This document shows positions 47,529-56,282 of a stretch of DNA of 64,000 bases, in pieces. Each line of letters begins with the position of its first letter. Positions within the stretch are counted from its first letter, which is position 1. The notes under the pieces are model-generated. The model was not told where the DNA came from. It worked only from the letters and a program-made list of their open reading frames with translations, and did no database searches. Source of the DNA: Hyphomonas sp. Its GTDB lineage: Bacteria > Pseudomonadota > Alphaproteobacteria > Caulobacterales > Hyphomonadaceae. The stretch is from positions 186,001-250,000 of the forward strand of contig NZ_WGLO01000001.1 of the NCBI RefSeq assembly GCF_016125515.1. The letters are read 5' to 3'. The translations under genes were made by a program, and so were the position numbers.

Positions 47529-49415
47529 ATGCTTGAGATACGCAACCTGGATTACCGCGTGGAAGCGCGCCCGCTGTTCGAATCGGCGTCGGCGCGGATT
47601 TCGGCTGGCTGGAAAGTGGGCCTTGTCGGCCGCAACGGCACCGGCAAGTCGACCCTGTTGCGCCTGATCCGCGAAGAGATTGCTGCGCCCGGCAAGGACA
47701 GCCCGATCCGCCTGCAGAACGGAGCCCGTCTCGGCTGGGTGGCGCAGGAAGTCGCGCCCAGCGACGAGACGATCATGGACGTGGTGCTGCAGTCCGATGC
47801 CGAGCGTCATGCGCTGATGACGGAATCGGAAACCGCGACCGATCCGGACCGGATCGGCGAGATCCATGCGCGCCTTCTGGACATCGATGCCTGGTCGGCC
47901 GAGGCGCGCGCGGCCGAAGTGCTGATGGGCCTCGGCTTCAAGCATGCAGACCTCTCGCGTGCGACGAGGGAATTCTCCGGGGGCTGGCGGATGCGCGCGG
48001 CGATTGCCGGCGCCCTGTTCGCCCAGCCGGACCTGCTGCTTCTCGACGAGCCGTCGAACTATCTCGACCTTGAAGGCGCGGCGTGGCTCGAAGGCTATCT
48101 GCGCAAATATCCGAACACGGTGCTGATCGTCAGTCACGACCGCGAGCTGCTCAACCGTTCGGTCACGCACACGTTGGCATTGGAACACCGCAAGCTGTCG
48201 ATCACGCCCGGCGGGTATGATGACTGGCTGCGCCTGCGCGCGGCCAAGCTCGCCCAGCTCGAAAGCCAGCGCGCCAAACAGGCGGCCGAGCGCGAACATC
48301 TCCAGGCCTTCGTGGACCGATTCCGCGCCAAGGCCTCCAAGGCGCGGCAGGCGCAAAGCCGCGTGAAGATGTTGGAAAAGATGCAGGACGTGTCGATCCC
48401 GATTGCGGAACGCACGACGCCGTTCTTGTTCCCTGCGCCGGAATCGAAACTGTCGCCGCCGCTGCTGGAGATCAAGGGCGCAGACCTCGGCTATGGCGAG
48501 GGCGCGCGCATCCTGAACAATGTCGACATCCGTTTGGATCCGGACGACCGGATTGCGATTGTCGGCACCAACGGGCAGGGAAAGACGACGCTGGTGAAAT
48601 CCATAGCCGAGCGTCTGCCGCTGATGGCGGGCAAGCGGCTCGCGCCGAAAGCGGTGCGGATCGGCTATTTCTCGCAGGACCAGCTCGACGAACTGACCGC
48701 CGGCGACACGCTGCTCGAACACGTCATGCGCGCGCTGCCGCAGGGCACGCCGCCAGCGAAGCAGCGTGCGGTCGCAGCGCAGATGGGGTTCAGCCATGAG
48801 AAGGTGGAAACCAAGGTCGAGGCGCTTTCGGGCGGCGAAAAGGTTCGCCTGATCCTCGGCCTGATTGCGCTGGAAAAGCCGCACATCCTGATTCTCGACG
48901 AACCGACATCGCATCTTGATATCGACAGCCGAGAAGCGCTGATCTACGCGATCAACGACTTCCCCGGCGCCGTTCTGCTGATCACGCACGATGTCTACCT
49001 CGCCGAGGCGACGGCGGACGAATTGTGGCTGGTCAAGGATGGCCGCGTGTCGCGCTATGACGGCGACCTCAACGATTACCGCACGCTGGTGCTCAGCACG
49101 GACCGTGAGAAGGGTTCGTCGAAGACGGCGGCTGCGCCGGCCGAGACCGGCGACAAGTCCGACGAGCGCCGCCGTGCCTCGCACGCGCGTGAGGCCGCTG
49201 CGCCACTGAAGAAAAAAGCTCAGGAGGCGGAGAAAACGATGGAACGCCTCGCCGCCAAGATCGCGGCGCTCGACGTCGAGGTTGCCCGCCCGGACATCCA
49301 GCCCCATGAGGTGCGCCAGCGCCTGAAGGAGCGCGCGAAATTCGTCGCGGAAAAGGAAGCTGCCGAGGCCGCCTGGCTCGAAGCGAGTGAAGCCTACGAA
49401 GCGGCCGTGCGCTAG
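47529..49415 (+). CDS. ABC-F family ATPase
   Basis: 628 aa. Two tandem nucleotide-binding domains: Walker A GRNGTGKS and GTNGQGKT, signatures EFSGGWRMR and LSGGEKVR, Walker B LLLDEPSNYLD and LILDEPTSHLD. An inter-domain linker (about 240-320) is helical and basic. The C-terminal coiled coil (after about 540, EKTMERLAAKIAALDVE) is like that of Uup/YheS. ABC-F proteins act on ribosomes or DNA rather than transport; the exact subfamily is not fixed. Confidence 0.95.
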   Translation: MLEIRNLDYRVEARPLFESASARISAGWKVGLVGRNGTGKSTLLRLIREEIAAPGKDSPIRLQNGARLGWVAQEVAPSDETIMDVVLQSDAERHALMTESETATDPDRIGEIHARLLDIDAWSAEARAAEVLMGLGFKHADLSRATREFSGGWRMRAAIAGALFAQPDLLLLDEPSNYLDLEGAAWLEGYLRKYPNTVLIVSHDRELLNRSVTHTLALEHRKLSITPGGYDDWLRLRAAKLAQLESQRAKQAAEREHLQAFVDRFRAKASKARQAQSRVKMLEKMQDVSIPIAERTTPFLFPAPESKLSPPLLEIKGADLGYGEGARILNNVDIRLDPDDRIAIVGTNGQGKTTLVKSIAERLPLMAGKRLAPKAVRIGYFSQDQLDELTAGDTLLEHVMRALPQGTPPAKQRAVAAQMGFSHEKVETKVEALSGGEKVRLILGLIALEKPHILILDEPTSHLDIDSREALIYAINDFPGAVLLITHDVYLAEATADELWLVKDGRVSRYDGDLNDYRTLVLSTDREKGSSKTAAAPAETGDKSDERRRASHAREAAAPLKKKAQEAEKTMERLAAKIAALDVEVARPDIQPHEVRQRLKERAKFVAEKEAAEAAWLEASEAYEAAVR

Positions 49416-50395
49416 CCCCAGAGCGCGGCGCTGGGCGGTGAGACCATTCCGCCGCTGAACACGAGTCCATCGGCGATGTCATCGGCCAGCCAGAGCGGGC
49501 CGTCGACATCTGCGGCGTCCGCGAGCCCGGCCAACAAGACCGCCGGCGCCATCGACAGGGAGCCCGCCACCATGCAGCCGACCATCACACCCATGCCGGA
49601 CCGGCGCGCGGTCTGCACCATGGCGAGCGCTTCGGTGAGGCCGCCTGCCTTGTCCAGTTTCACGTTCACCGCGTCATAGGTTTTCGCCAGGGTCTGGATG
49701 TCGGCGCTGGTGTGTGCACTTTCGTCCGCACACACCGCAACCGGGCCGGGGCGTTTGAGCAACGCGTCATCCCGGCCGGCGGGAAAGGGCTGTTCGATCA
49801 GCACCGCGCCGAGCTTTACGCCGGCGCGGGCAAGGGCCGGGTAGGCGTCGGCCGCGAGGCCTTCATTACCGTCGAGGATCAGCCGCGCGTCCGGCCGGGC
49901 CGCGTGCACGGCTTTCAGCCGGTCCAGATCCTCCGGCCCGCCGAGTTTCAGCTTCAACAGCTGGCCGGGTACGGCCTTCGCCGCTTTGGCCATGGCGTCC
50001 GGTGTGTCGAGGCTGATGGTGACTGCGGTTTCAACCGGCCGGGGCTCGGGCAGGCCGGCGAGCTGCCAGACAGGTTTGCCGGCCTGTTTCGCTTCGAGGT
50101 CCCACAGCGCACAGTCGAGTGCACAGCGCGCGGCGCCGGCCGGCAGGGCGGCCTGAAGGCCAATACGGTCCAGCCCCGCCTCGACCTGCCCGCGCACGCT
50201 TTCCAGCGCCGCCATCACGCTTTCCACGGTCTCGCCGAAGCGCGCGTAGGGCACGCATTCGCCCCGTCCTGCGGCTGCGCCGTCGGTCAGGCGCACGCGA
50301 AGGGTTTCTGCCTGCGCCTTGGCCCCGCGCGAGATTGCGAATGCCGCACGCAAAGGCGAGGAAACTTGGGCGATTTCGAGCGTTCTGTTGCGCAT
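49412..50395 (-). CDS. dgcA: Dipeptide epimerase, enolase superfamily
   Basis: 327 aa. N-terminal lid, then barrel with LLKLKLG (KxK catalytic lysine), metal ligands Asp in LILDGNEG, Glu in LIEQPFP and Asp in CADESAHT, and the second lysine in VNVKLDKAGG. This is the L-Ala-D/L-Glu epimerase layout, which recycles murein peptides. Substrate range is broad in the family. Stop codon shared with the ABC-F gene (CTAG). Confidence 0.88.
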   Translation of the reverse strand: MRNRTLEIAQVSSPLRAAFAISRGAKAQAETLRVRLTDGAAAGRGECVPYARFGETVESVMAALESVRGQVEAGLDRIGLQAALPAGAARCALDCALWDLEAKQAGKPVWQLAGLPEPRPVETAVTISLDTPDAMAKAAKAVPGQLLKLKLGGPEDLDRLKAVHAARPDARLILDGNEGLAADAYPALARAGVKLGAVLIEQPFPAGRDDALLKRPGPVAVCADESAHTSADIQTLAKTYDAVNVKLDKAGGLTEALAMVQTARRSGMGVMVGCMVAGSLSMAPAVLLAGLADAADVDGPLWLADDIADGLVFSGGMVSPPSAALWG

Positions 50396-50482
50396 GGGTT
50401 AATCCCGTTGGGTGAATTGTGTTGGACTGGCCAGCCCTGTGCTTAAGCATGTTTTGATACAGAGGTCAGGCCCGTACGGAAC

Positions 50483-51607
50483 ATGATGAACCCTGTCGAC
50501 CCCGGTTTCGCGCTTGAAACAAGCGACGAAAAGACGATCCTCCGCCTGACCGGCGACTGGACGGTCGCGACGTTGCAACTGGTCGAGCGCGAATTTGCCG
50601 AAATCGCGCTGCCCGCAGGCGTGGTGCTCGATGTGTCGGCGCTTGGCCATCTGGACACGGCCGGCGCGTTCCTGATCGACCGGCAATTGCGCGCGGGCGG
50701 CGTGTGGCCCCCGCAGTTCGAAGGCGCACACAACTCGGCCGCCAGCCTGCTGGAGCAAGTCCACGCGGTGTCCGATCCCGTGCCCCCGGCTCCGCATCGC
50801 CCGCTGGGTATCATCGACCTGCTTGAACGCGTCGGGCGCGGCACGGTGGACATGCTCAGCGAACTCGTCGCCACGCTCGCCTTCCTGGGCGAAACGGTCG
50901 CCACGATCTTCCGCCTCGCCGCGCAGCCCTGGAAATTCCGCTGGACGTCGATCGTCGCCGTGATGGAGGAGGCTGGTCTCAACGCGATGCCGATCGTCGC
51001 GTTCCTGTCCTTCTTCGTCGGCATGGTGGTCGCTTATATCGGCGCCACGACGCTGCGCGATTTCGATCTGGAGATCTATACGGTCGAACTGATCGGCTAT
51101 TCGATGCTGCGCGAATTCGGCGTCGTGCTGACCGGCATCGTTCTGGCAGGCCGCACCAACTCGTCCTTCACCGCGCAGATCGGCACGATGAAGATGCGTC
51201 AGGAAATCGATGCGATGCAGACCCTTGGTCTGAAGCCGATGGAAGTGCTCGTCGCGCCGCGCGTTCTGGCGATGCTGGTGATGACGCCCATTCTCGCCTT
51301 TATCGCCACACTGGCCGGCATAGCGGGGGGGGTCATCGTGGGCTGGACCTCGCTGGACATCAATCCCGGCGTGTTCATCGAACGCCTGCGCACCGCCGTC
51401 CCGCTCGACCAGTTCTGGGTCGGCATGACGAAGGCGCCGGTCTTCGGTCTCGTCGTGGCACTGATCGCTTGTCGGCAGGGCCTGCTCACCGGCGGCAGCG
51501 TGCAATCGCTCGGCCATCGCACCACCACTTCCGTGGTCCAGGCCATCTTCTCGATCATCGTGCTCGATGCGCTGTTCGCCATCTTCTACATGGAACTCGG
51601 CATATGA
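50483..51607 (+). CDS. mlaE: MlaE-type ABC transporter permease with N-terminal STAS domain
   Basis: 374 aa. Residues 1-95 form a STAS-like domain (TILRLTGDWTVATLQLVERE, VLDVSALGHLDTAGAFLIDR). The remaining 280 residues are the MlaE permease: MPIVAFLSFFVGMVVAYIGA, EFGVVLTGIVLAGRTNSSFT, AQIGTMKMRQEIDAMQTLGL. Fusion of the MlaB-like STAS part to MlaE replaces a separate mlaB gene. The complex moves phospholipids between inner and outer membrane. It starts the operon. Confidence 0.94.
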   Translation: MMNPVDPGFALETSDEKTILRLTGDWTVATLQLVEREFAEIALPAGVVLDVSALGHLDTAGAFLIDRQLRAGGVWPPQFEGAHNSAASLLEQVHAVSDPVPPAPHRPLGIIDLLERVGRGTVDMLSELVATLAFLGETVATIFRLAAQPWKFRWTSIVAVMEEAGLNAMPIVAFLSFFVGMVVAYIGATTLRDFDLEIYTVELIGYSMLREFGVVLTGIVLAGRTNSSFTAQIGTMKMRQEIDAMQTLGLKPMEVLVAPRVLAMLVMTPILAFIATLAGIAGGVIVGWTSLDINPGVFIERLRTAVPLDQFWVGMTKAPVFGLVVALIACRQGLLTGGSVQSLGHRTTTSVVQAIFSIIVLDALFAIFYMELGI

Positions 51608-52383
51608 GCGGCGATCCGATCATCCGTATCCGGAACCTCAAGGTTGCCTTCGGGTCTTCGGTGGTGCTGGAGCACCTCGACCTCGACATCCCGCGCGGTG
51701 AAGTGATCGGCGTGATCGGCCCGTCCGGCTGCGGCAAGTCTGTCCTGCTGCGCGCGATAACCGGACTGAAGCCGCCCGAAAGCGGCAGCGTTGAAGTGTT
51801 CGGCGAGCAGCTTGAAACCCTGCCGCGCGAGGCCCGCACCGCTATCGAACGCCGTTGGGGCATCATGTTCCAGGATGGCGCCCTGTTCTCGAACCTGACG
51901 GTCCGGGAAAACGTGATGGTGCCGATGAAAGAACACACGAGGCTTAGCCCCGCGCTGATGCACGACCTCGCCGACATGAAGATCCGCCTCGCGGGGTTGA
52001 ACGCCAGCGCGGGTGACAAGTATCCCTCCGACCTGTCGGGCGGCATGCGCAAGCGTGCTGCGCTCGCCCGCGCGCTGGCGCTCGACCCGGAACTCCTCTT
52101 CCTCGACGAGCCGACTGCCGGTCTCGACCCGATCACAGCCGCTGGCTTCGACGCCCTGCTGCGCTCGCTGCAACGGGCGCTCGGTCTGACGGTCTTCCTC
52201 GTCACGCATGATGTCGATACGCTGCACGCCACCTGCGACCGGATTGTCGTTCTCGGTGAAAAGCGGGTGCTGGCGATGGGAACCATTCCGGAGTTGAGAC
52301 AGGTCGATCATCCGTGGATCCAGGAGTATTTCAGCGGCCCGCGCGGACGTGCGGCGGCGCCAGTGATTGAGCAAGGGGCTTAG
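51604..52383 (+). CDS. mlaF: MlaF-type ABC transporter ATPase
   Basis: 259 aa, ATGA-coupled to mlaE. Walker A GPSGCGKS, signature DLSGGMRKRAALARAL, Walker B LLFLDEPTAGLDP, H-loop VTHDVDTL. It energises phospholipid transport. The C-terminus (residues 245-259) carries a short extension. Six bases separate it from mlaD. Confidence 0.96.
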   Translation: MSGDPIIRIRNLKVAFGSSVVLEHLDLDIPRGEVIGVIGPSGCGKSVLLRAITGLKPPESGSVEVFGEQLETLPREARTAIERRWGIMFQDGALFSNLTVRENVMVPMKEHTRLSPALMHDLADMKIRLAGLNASAGDKYPSDLSGGMRKRAALARALALDPELLFLDEPTAGLDPITAAGFDALLRSLQRALGLTVFLVTHDVDTLHATCDRIVVLGEKRVLAMGTIPELRQVDHPWIQEYFSGPRGRAAAPVIEQGA

Positions 52384-52389
52384 AAACGC

Positions 52390-53346
52390 ATGGAAACCCG
52401 CGCAAACTACGCACTCATCGGCGGGCTGGTCCTGGCCGCCGCGGCGTTGATCGCCGGCTTTGTCCTCTGGCTCGGTCAGTCCGAATTCCAGCGGGACTAC
52501 AAGGCCTATGACATCGTGTTCGACGGGCCGGTCTCGCTCGAACAGGGGTCGGCCGTGCGCTATATCGGCGTGAAGGTCGGCGAGGTGGCCGATGTGCGCA
52601 TCGACCGGGCCGACCCGTCCAAGGTGCGTGCGCATATCCGCGTCGCCCGCGAAACACCAATCAAGGAAGACTCGACCGCCTCCATCCAGCTGGCCGGCAT
52701 TACCGGAACCACCTTCGTCCAGATCAGCGCCGGATCGGGCAAGCCTCTGGAAGGTAAGCCCGGCCAGCCCGTGCCCGTCATCAAGTCCGAGCGCACCCTT
52801 GTCGACCAGATCGTGGCCGGCGGAGCGCAAGCGCTCGGCCGTGCCAACCTCACTTTTGACGGTATCAACAAGATCCTGACGGATGAGAACATCGCCTCGC
52901 TCAGTACGTCAATCCGCAACCTTGAAACCATCACGGCCAAGCTCGCCGCCGATGACGGCCTCATCAATGAAGCCTCCGCGACGCTGAAGGATGTGTCTGC
53001 CGCATCGAACGCCTTCGAGGCGGCCTCGGTCGATTTGCAAGGCTTCGGCAAGGCGGCCGAGACGTCCGTCACCGAAGCGGGCGCCGACATCAAGACCCTT
53101 GTTGCGGACTTCCGCAGTGTGGCGACCGCTGCCACCGGCACACTCGAAGAAAGCCAGCGCGCTGTGGCCGCCGCAACGGCGCTAATGGAAGGCCCCGCCT
53201 CCGCAACCCTCGAGAACACGACGGCAGCCAGCCAGGACCTGCGCGTCCTCATCAACCGGCTTGACCGCGTCGTCCGCGAGATCGAGAGCAACCCCCAGGG
53301 CTTCATTGTCGGCGAGCCCGTGCCATATGAGGAGAAGCGCCGATGA
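52390..53346 (+). CDS. mlaD: MCE-domain protein MlaD
   Basis: 318 aa. One N-terminal membrane helix (YALIGGLVLAAAALIAGFVL), then the MCE domain (VFDGPVSLEQGSAVRYIGVK, VGEVADVRI, and SIQLAGITGTTFVQI), then a long helical/coiled tail (about 130-300), much longer than in E. coli MlaD (about 180 aa). It forms the hexameric ring that binds lipid. Overlaps the lipoprotein start by ATGA. Confidence 0.94.
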   Translation: METRANYALIGGLVLAAAALIAGFVLWLGQSEFQRDYKAYDIVFDGPVSLEQGSAVRYIGVKVGEVADVRIDRADPSKVRAHIRVARETPIKEDSTASIQLAGITGTTFVQISAGSGKPLEGKPGQPVPVIKSERTLVDQIVAGGAQALGRANLTFDGINKILTDENIASLSTSIRNLETITAKLAADDGLINEASATLKDVSAASNAFEAASVDLQGFGKAAETSVTEAGADIKTLVADFRSVATAATGTLEESQRAVAAATALMEGPASATLENTTAASQDLRVLINRLDRVVREIESNPQGFIVGEPVPYEEKRR

Positions 53347-53924
53347 TCCGCGCCCTGATCTTGTCCGCCGCCCTGGTGAGCCTCACAGGCTGTGTCAGCG
53401 TCCTGAAACAGCCGGATGCGCCGGACGCCTATTACCGGATCGGCCCGATGGAGCCGATGCACCAGCTGCACGCCACCGTCACCATCCACGAGCCCGAAGC
53501 CTCGCGCATCTTTTCCGGTCGCACGCTGGCCGCCGAGGACGAGACGGGCGCCATACGCATCGTGCGCGGTGTCCAGTGGACGGACAATGCCACCCAGATG
53601 ATGCAGGGCGCCTTGCTGGATTCGCTGAGCGGCGAGGGCCCGTTTGCCGCCCTGCCTTCGGATTCGGCGGGTCCGGCGCAGTTCGAGTTGACCTGGCGGC
53701 TGTCGGACTTCACGCTGGCCGGGGAACTTGCCCGCTGCCGGGTGGACGCCACACTGGTTCAGGGTCGCACGCGCGCGGTCGTCGCGCAGACCAGCTTTGC
53801 CACCTCTGCTGTGGCGCTGGACGATTCCAACGCCGCACGCGCCAAAGCGCTCACCGACGCGGGCCGGGCCTGCGTCAGTGAGCTGGCCGCCTTCATCGTC
53901 GCGGAGACGGCAAAGACGGAATAG
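53343..53924 (+). CDS. ABC-type transport auxiliary lipoprotein (PqiC-like)
   Basis: 193 aa. Lipobox LTGC (Cys17), family motif YYRIGPMEP (the PqiC/DUF330 start), and later GVQWTDNATQMMQGALLDSL (about residues 80-100), a typical block of that family. It likely docks the MlaD complex to the outer membrane. Last gene of the Mla operon. No mlaC or mlaA gene is present in the window. Confidence 0.9.
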   Translation: MIRALILSAALVSLTGCVSVLKQPDAPDAYYRIGPMEPMHQLHATVTIHEPEASRIFSGRTLAAEDETGAIRIVRGVQWTDNATQMMQGALLDSLSGEGPFAALPSDSAGPAQFELTWRLSDFTLAGELARCRVDATLVQGRTRAVVAQTSFATSAVALDDSNAARAKALTDAGRACVSELAAFIVAETAKTE

Positions 53925-53926
53925 GC

Positions 53927-53942
53927 GGGCCTAGCCCTTTTT
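53927..53942 (+). terminator. Short hairpin and T-run after the Mla operon
   Basis: GGGC-CTA-GCCC followed by TTTTT. Only four base pairs of stem, but GC-rich. It overlaps the stop codon of the convergent DUF2892 gene. Confidence 0.4.
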
Positions 53943-54128
53943 CATCGGGCAGGTGTTGATGCCCAGCAGGCTGTAGACCGGGCAGGTGCCAGCGAGGCCG
54001 GTGATCAGCGGCACAAGGCCGATCCAGCCCCAGACGATCTTGGGTCCGACGAAGACGAGGCTGATGAGTACGAGGCCCGCGATGACCCGCAGGGCGCGGT
54101 CGAGGGTGCCTTCATTGGTCTTGAACAT
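53931..54128 (-). CDS. DUF2892 (YgaP-like) inner-membrane protein
   Basis: 65 aa from the ATG after AAAGGAGACCGCC. Family landmarks: NEGTLDRALRVIAGLVLISL, WIGLVPLITGLAGTCPVYSL and the conserved cysteines at GTCPVY and INTCPMKKG. These small two-helix proteins often accompany rhodanese or sulfur-stress genes. It lies 57 bp downstream of the Crp/Fnr gene on the same strand and probably belongs to its transcript. Confidence 0.92.
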   Translation of the reverse strand: MFKTNEGTLDRALRVIAGLVLISLVFVGPKIVWGWIGLVPLITGLAGTCPVYSLLGINTCPMKKG

Positions 54129-54179
54129 GGCGGTCTCCTTTGTTGATGGAGACACCTTAAGCCTGCCAGTCCAAGGCGT

Positions 54180-54196
54180 CGGTGACTAAGTCACCG
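54180..54196. promoter_or_regulatory. CGGTGAC-N3-GTCACCG palindrome between crp-like and DUF2892 genes
   Basis: Arms of seven bases with a three-base centre, overlapping the stop codon of the Crp/Fnr gene, 52 bp from the DUF2892 start. It could be a binding site for the regulator itself or a small RNA hairpin. The centre is too short for the standard Crp N6 spacing. Confidence 0.35.
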
Positions 54197-54806
54197 AACC
54201 GGCGGCTTTCCTTTGTAGGGCGGCTCTCGCCCGAAGTGTCACCTTTCCGCGCGACAGGCCGACAAGGCCGGCCCGTTCGAACCGGGCCAGCTGGCGGCTG
54301 ACGACTTCGCGGGCCGAACCGATCTCGGCGGCGAGGGCATCATGCGTCAGGTGCACGTCATCCTGCGCGTCGGCGCGGGCCAGAAGCGCCTCAGCGAGGC
54401 GCACTTCGATGCTGGCCGAGGCGAGCGATTCCACAAGGTGTTCGAAGTCGGCAAACCGATGCGCCACGGCCGTGAACACGCGGCGGCGGAAATCCGGGTC
54501 CTCCGCCAGCCGCCGCTCGTATTCGGCGGGCGGGATGAGCTCGCCCTTCAGTTCGGTTTCGGCCACGCCCTCGGCGGAATAGACCCGCCCCTCGGCGAGG
54601 CAGGTGAAGGTCTGTAGGCAGACATCGCCGGGCTGGACCCGGTAGAGCACGATCTCGCGTCCGCCCGGGCTCGTCAGCGACACCCGGATGCAACCTTCCG
54701 CCAGCACCACGAAGCCCGAACAGGTATCGTCCGGGCGGAACAGCACCGTGCCCGCCGGACAGGCCAGCGGCCGGGCACCAGAAGAAGGCGGTGTCGCATG
54801 CGTCAT
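54186..54806 (-). CDS. Crp/Fnr-family transcriptional regulator
   Basis: 206 aa. N-terminal cyclic-nucleotide-binding-type domain with SFVVLAEGCIRVSLTSPGGREI-like layout (visible as VVLAEGCIRVSLTSPGGREI) and GDVC; C-terminal winged HTH (LTHDALAAEIGSAREVVSRQ, then LARFERAGLV). Cysteines at positions around residue 30, 38 and 63-68 (DDTCSGF, GDVCLQTFTC) could sense redox or bind a cluster, but the Fnr four-Cys pattern is absent. Probably controls the DUF2892 gene. Confidence 0.9.
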   Translation of the reverse strand: MTHATPPSSGARPLACPAGTVLFRPDDTCSGFVVLAEGCIRVSLTSPGGREIVLYRVQPGDVCLQTFTCLAEGRVYSAEGVAETELKGELIPPAEYERRLAEDPDFRRRVFTAVAHRFADFEHLVESLASASIEVRLAEALLARADAQDDVHLTHDALAAEIGSAREVVSRQLARFERAGLVGLSRGKVTLRARAALQRKAAGSVT

Positions 54807-54824
54807 CGCACCATCATGAAAAAG

Positions 54825-54850
54825 GGCGGCCTGCCACGCAAGCCGCCCCT
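54825..54850 (-). terminator. Rho-independent terminator on the minus strand
   Basis: Read on the minus strand: GGGGCGGC, an 11-base loop, GCCGCCC, then TTTTT. It lies 26 bp after the acyl-CoA dehydrogenase stop and directly before the Crp/Fnr start, so it ends the dehydrogenase transcript or attenuates read-through into the regulator. Confidence 0.75.
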
Positions 54851-54875
54851 TGAGGTCAAATCGTCCGGACCCGCC

Positions 54876-56078
54876 CTAGCCGGCCTTCATCTCGTCGAAG
54901 GCGAGGTCCTTGTCGACGCGCACGTCCTGCGGCAGGCCCAGCACACGCTCGGCGATGATGTTACGCAGGATCTCGTCCGTGCCACCCGCAATGCGCAGGC
55001 CCGGCGCCCACATGAAGCTCTGCTGGAAGATTGCATCGGCCGGCATCCGCTCGGTTTCGGTGATGATGCCGTAATGGTCCTGCATCTCGATGGCCGAGTT
55101 GCAGATGTCCTGCAGGTGGTTGGCCGTGATGATCTTGCCGATCGAGTTTTCCGGTCCCGGCGTCTGGCCACGCGACAGCGCGGTCATGGTGCGGAACTTG
55201 GTCAGCTTGTAGCCTTGTGCGGCGACATACCAATCGGCGAGCTTCTCGCGGAAAGCCTGGTCACTCATGGTGCCCGCCTGTTTGGCATAGGCCATGATCT
55301 CGCCCCAGTCCGGGCCGGGCGAACCGCCGACAGCGAGGCGCTCGTTCATCAGCGTCACGAGGGCCACTTTCCAGCCCGCGCCGACTTCGCCGAGACGGTC
55401 CGTGTCCGGAATGCGCACGTCGGTGAAGTAGACTTCGTTGAACTCGCGTCCGCCGGACGCCTGGTGGATCGGGCGCACTTCAACGCCGGGCTGCTTCATG
55501 TTCACGATGAACATGGTGAGGCCCTTGTGCTTGGGCACTTTCGGGTTGGTGCGCACAAGCAGAATGCCGAAGTCGGAATAGTGGGCGCCCGAGGTCCAGA
55601 CCTTCTGGCCGTTGACCACCCAATGGTCGCCATCCTTGACCGCCTTGGTCTTGAGGCCTGCGACGTCCGAGCCTGCGGAGGGTTCGGAGAAGAGCTGGCA
55701 CCAGATTTCCTCGCCGAAGAGAGCTTTCTGCACATAGCGCTTCTTATGTTCGTCCGAGCCGAAGGCGATCACGGTCGGAATGCACATGCCGAGGCCGATG
55801 GCGAACGGGCCGGTCGGCGCGTCGAACTTGCCCTCTTCCTGGCCCCAGATGACGGCTTCCATCGAGGTGCCGCCGCGTCCGCCCCATTCCTTCGGCCAGG
55901 TGATCTGGGCAAATTTGTTCTCAGCCTTGGTCCGCTGCCAGTCCTTGGCGCGCTTCAGGGCCGATTCGCCGGAGCCGGTCCGCGGACGGGCGCCGGATTT
56001 CGGCTCCAGGTGCTTCGAGAGGAAGTCGTGCGCTTCCTTGCGGAAGGCGGCTTCGGCGGGCGTGTCATTGAAGTCCAT
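54876..56078 (-). CDS. Acyl-CoA dehydrogenase (large subunit type)
   Basis: 400 aa. FAD-dependent fold: CQLFSEPSAGSDVAGLKTKA, WVVNGQKVWTSGAHYSDFGI, and C-terminal LRIAGGTDEILRNIIAERVL. At the usual catalytic-base position the normal Tyr-Glu-Gly-Thr is replaced by Ala-Gly-Gly-Thr, so the Glu is missing. This is seen in subunits of heteromeric dehydrogenases that act on bulky acyl chains (steroid or bile-acid side chains). A second dehydrogenase gene lies 0.8 kb away on the same strand. Confidence 0.93.
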   Translation of the reverse strand: MDFNDTPAEAAFRKEAHDFLSKHLEPKSGARPRTGSGESALKRAKDWQRTKAENKFAQITWPKEWGGRGGTSMEAVIWGQEEGKFDAPTGPFAIGLGMCIPTVIAFGSDEHKKRYVQKALFGEEIWCQLFSEPSAGSDVAGLKTKAVKDGDHWVVNGQKVWTSGAHYSDFGILLVRTNPKVPKHKGLTMFIVNMKQPGVEVRPIHQASGGREFNEVYFTDVRIPDTDRLGEVGAGWKVALVTLMNERLAVGGSPGPDWGEIMAYAKQAGTMSDQAFREKLADWYVAAQGYKLTKFRTMTALSRGQTPGPENSIGKIITANHLQDICNSAIEMQDHYGIITETERMPADAIFQQSFMWAPGLRIAGGTDEILRNIIAERVLGLPQDVRVDKDLAFDEMKAG

Positions 56079-56282
56079 GTCGGTCTCCGTTCTTCAAGGG
56101 GCAGAGGGTTGGTTACGGCCGAGGGGGCCGATCAGATCTTGGTGAAAATATTTTTGTGTGAACGCTTGCTGACAAGTGTCCGCCATATTCCATCCCGAAT
56201 TGGGGCGTCGTATGAGTTTCGTGCGCCGGGGAGACGAGCGATGGGCTCCCGCCCGCGGCGCAGTAGAAAGGGACACTCTCTC

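Noticed and set aside
46800-49307. 835-codon minus frame through the ABC-F gene
   Set aside because: Only the last 612 bp is the GNAT gene; the rest is antisense shadow.
54798-56282. + strand frame upstream of the Hcp-like protein
   Set aside because: It is antisense to the dehydrogenase; the real gene starts at 56283 with its own Shine-Dalgarno and signal peptide.
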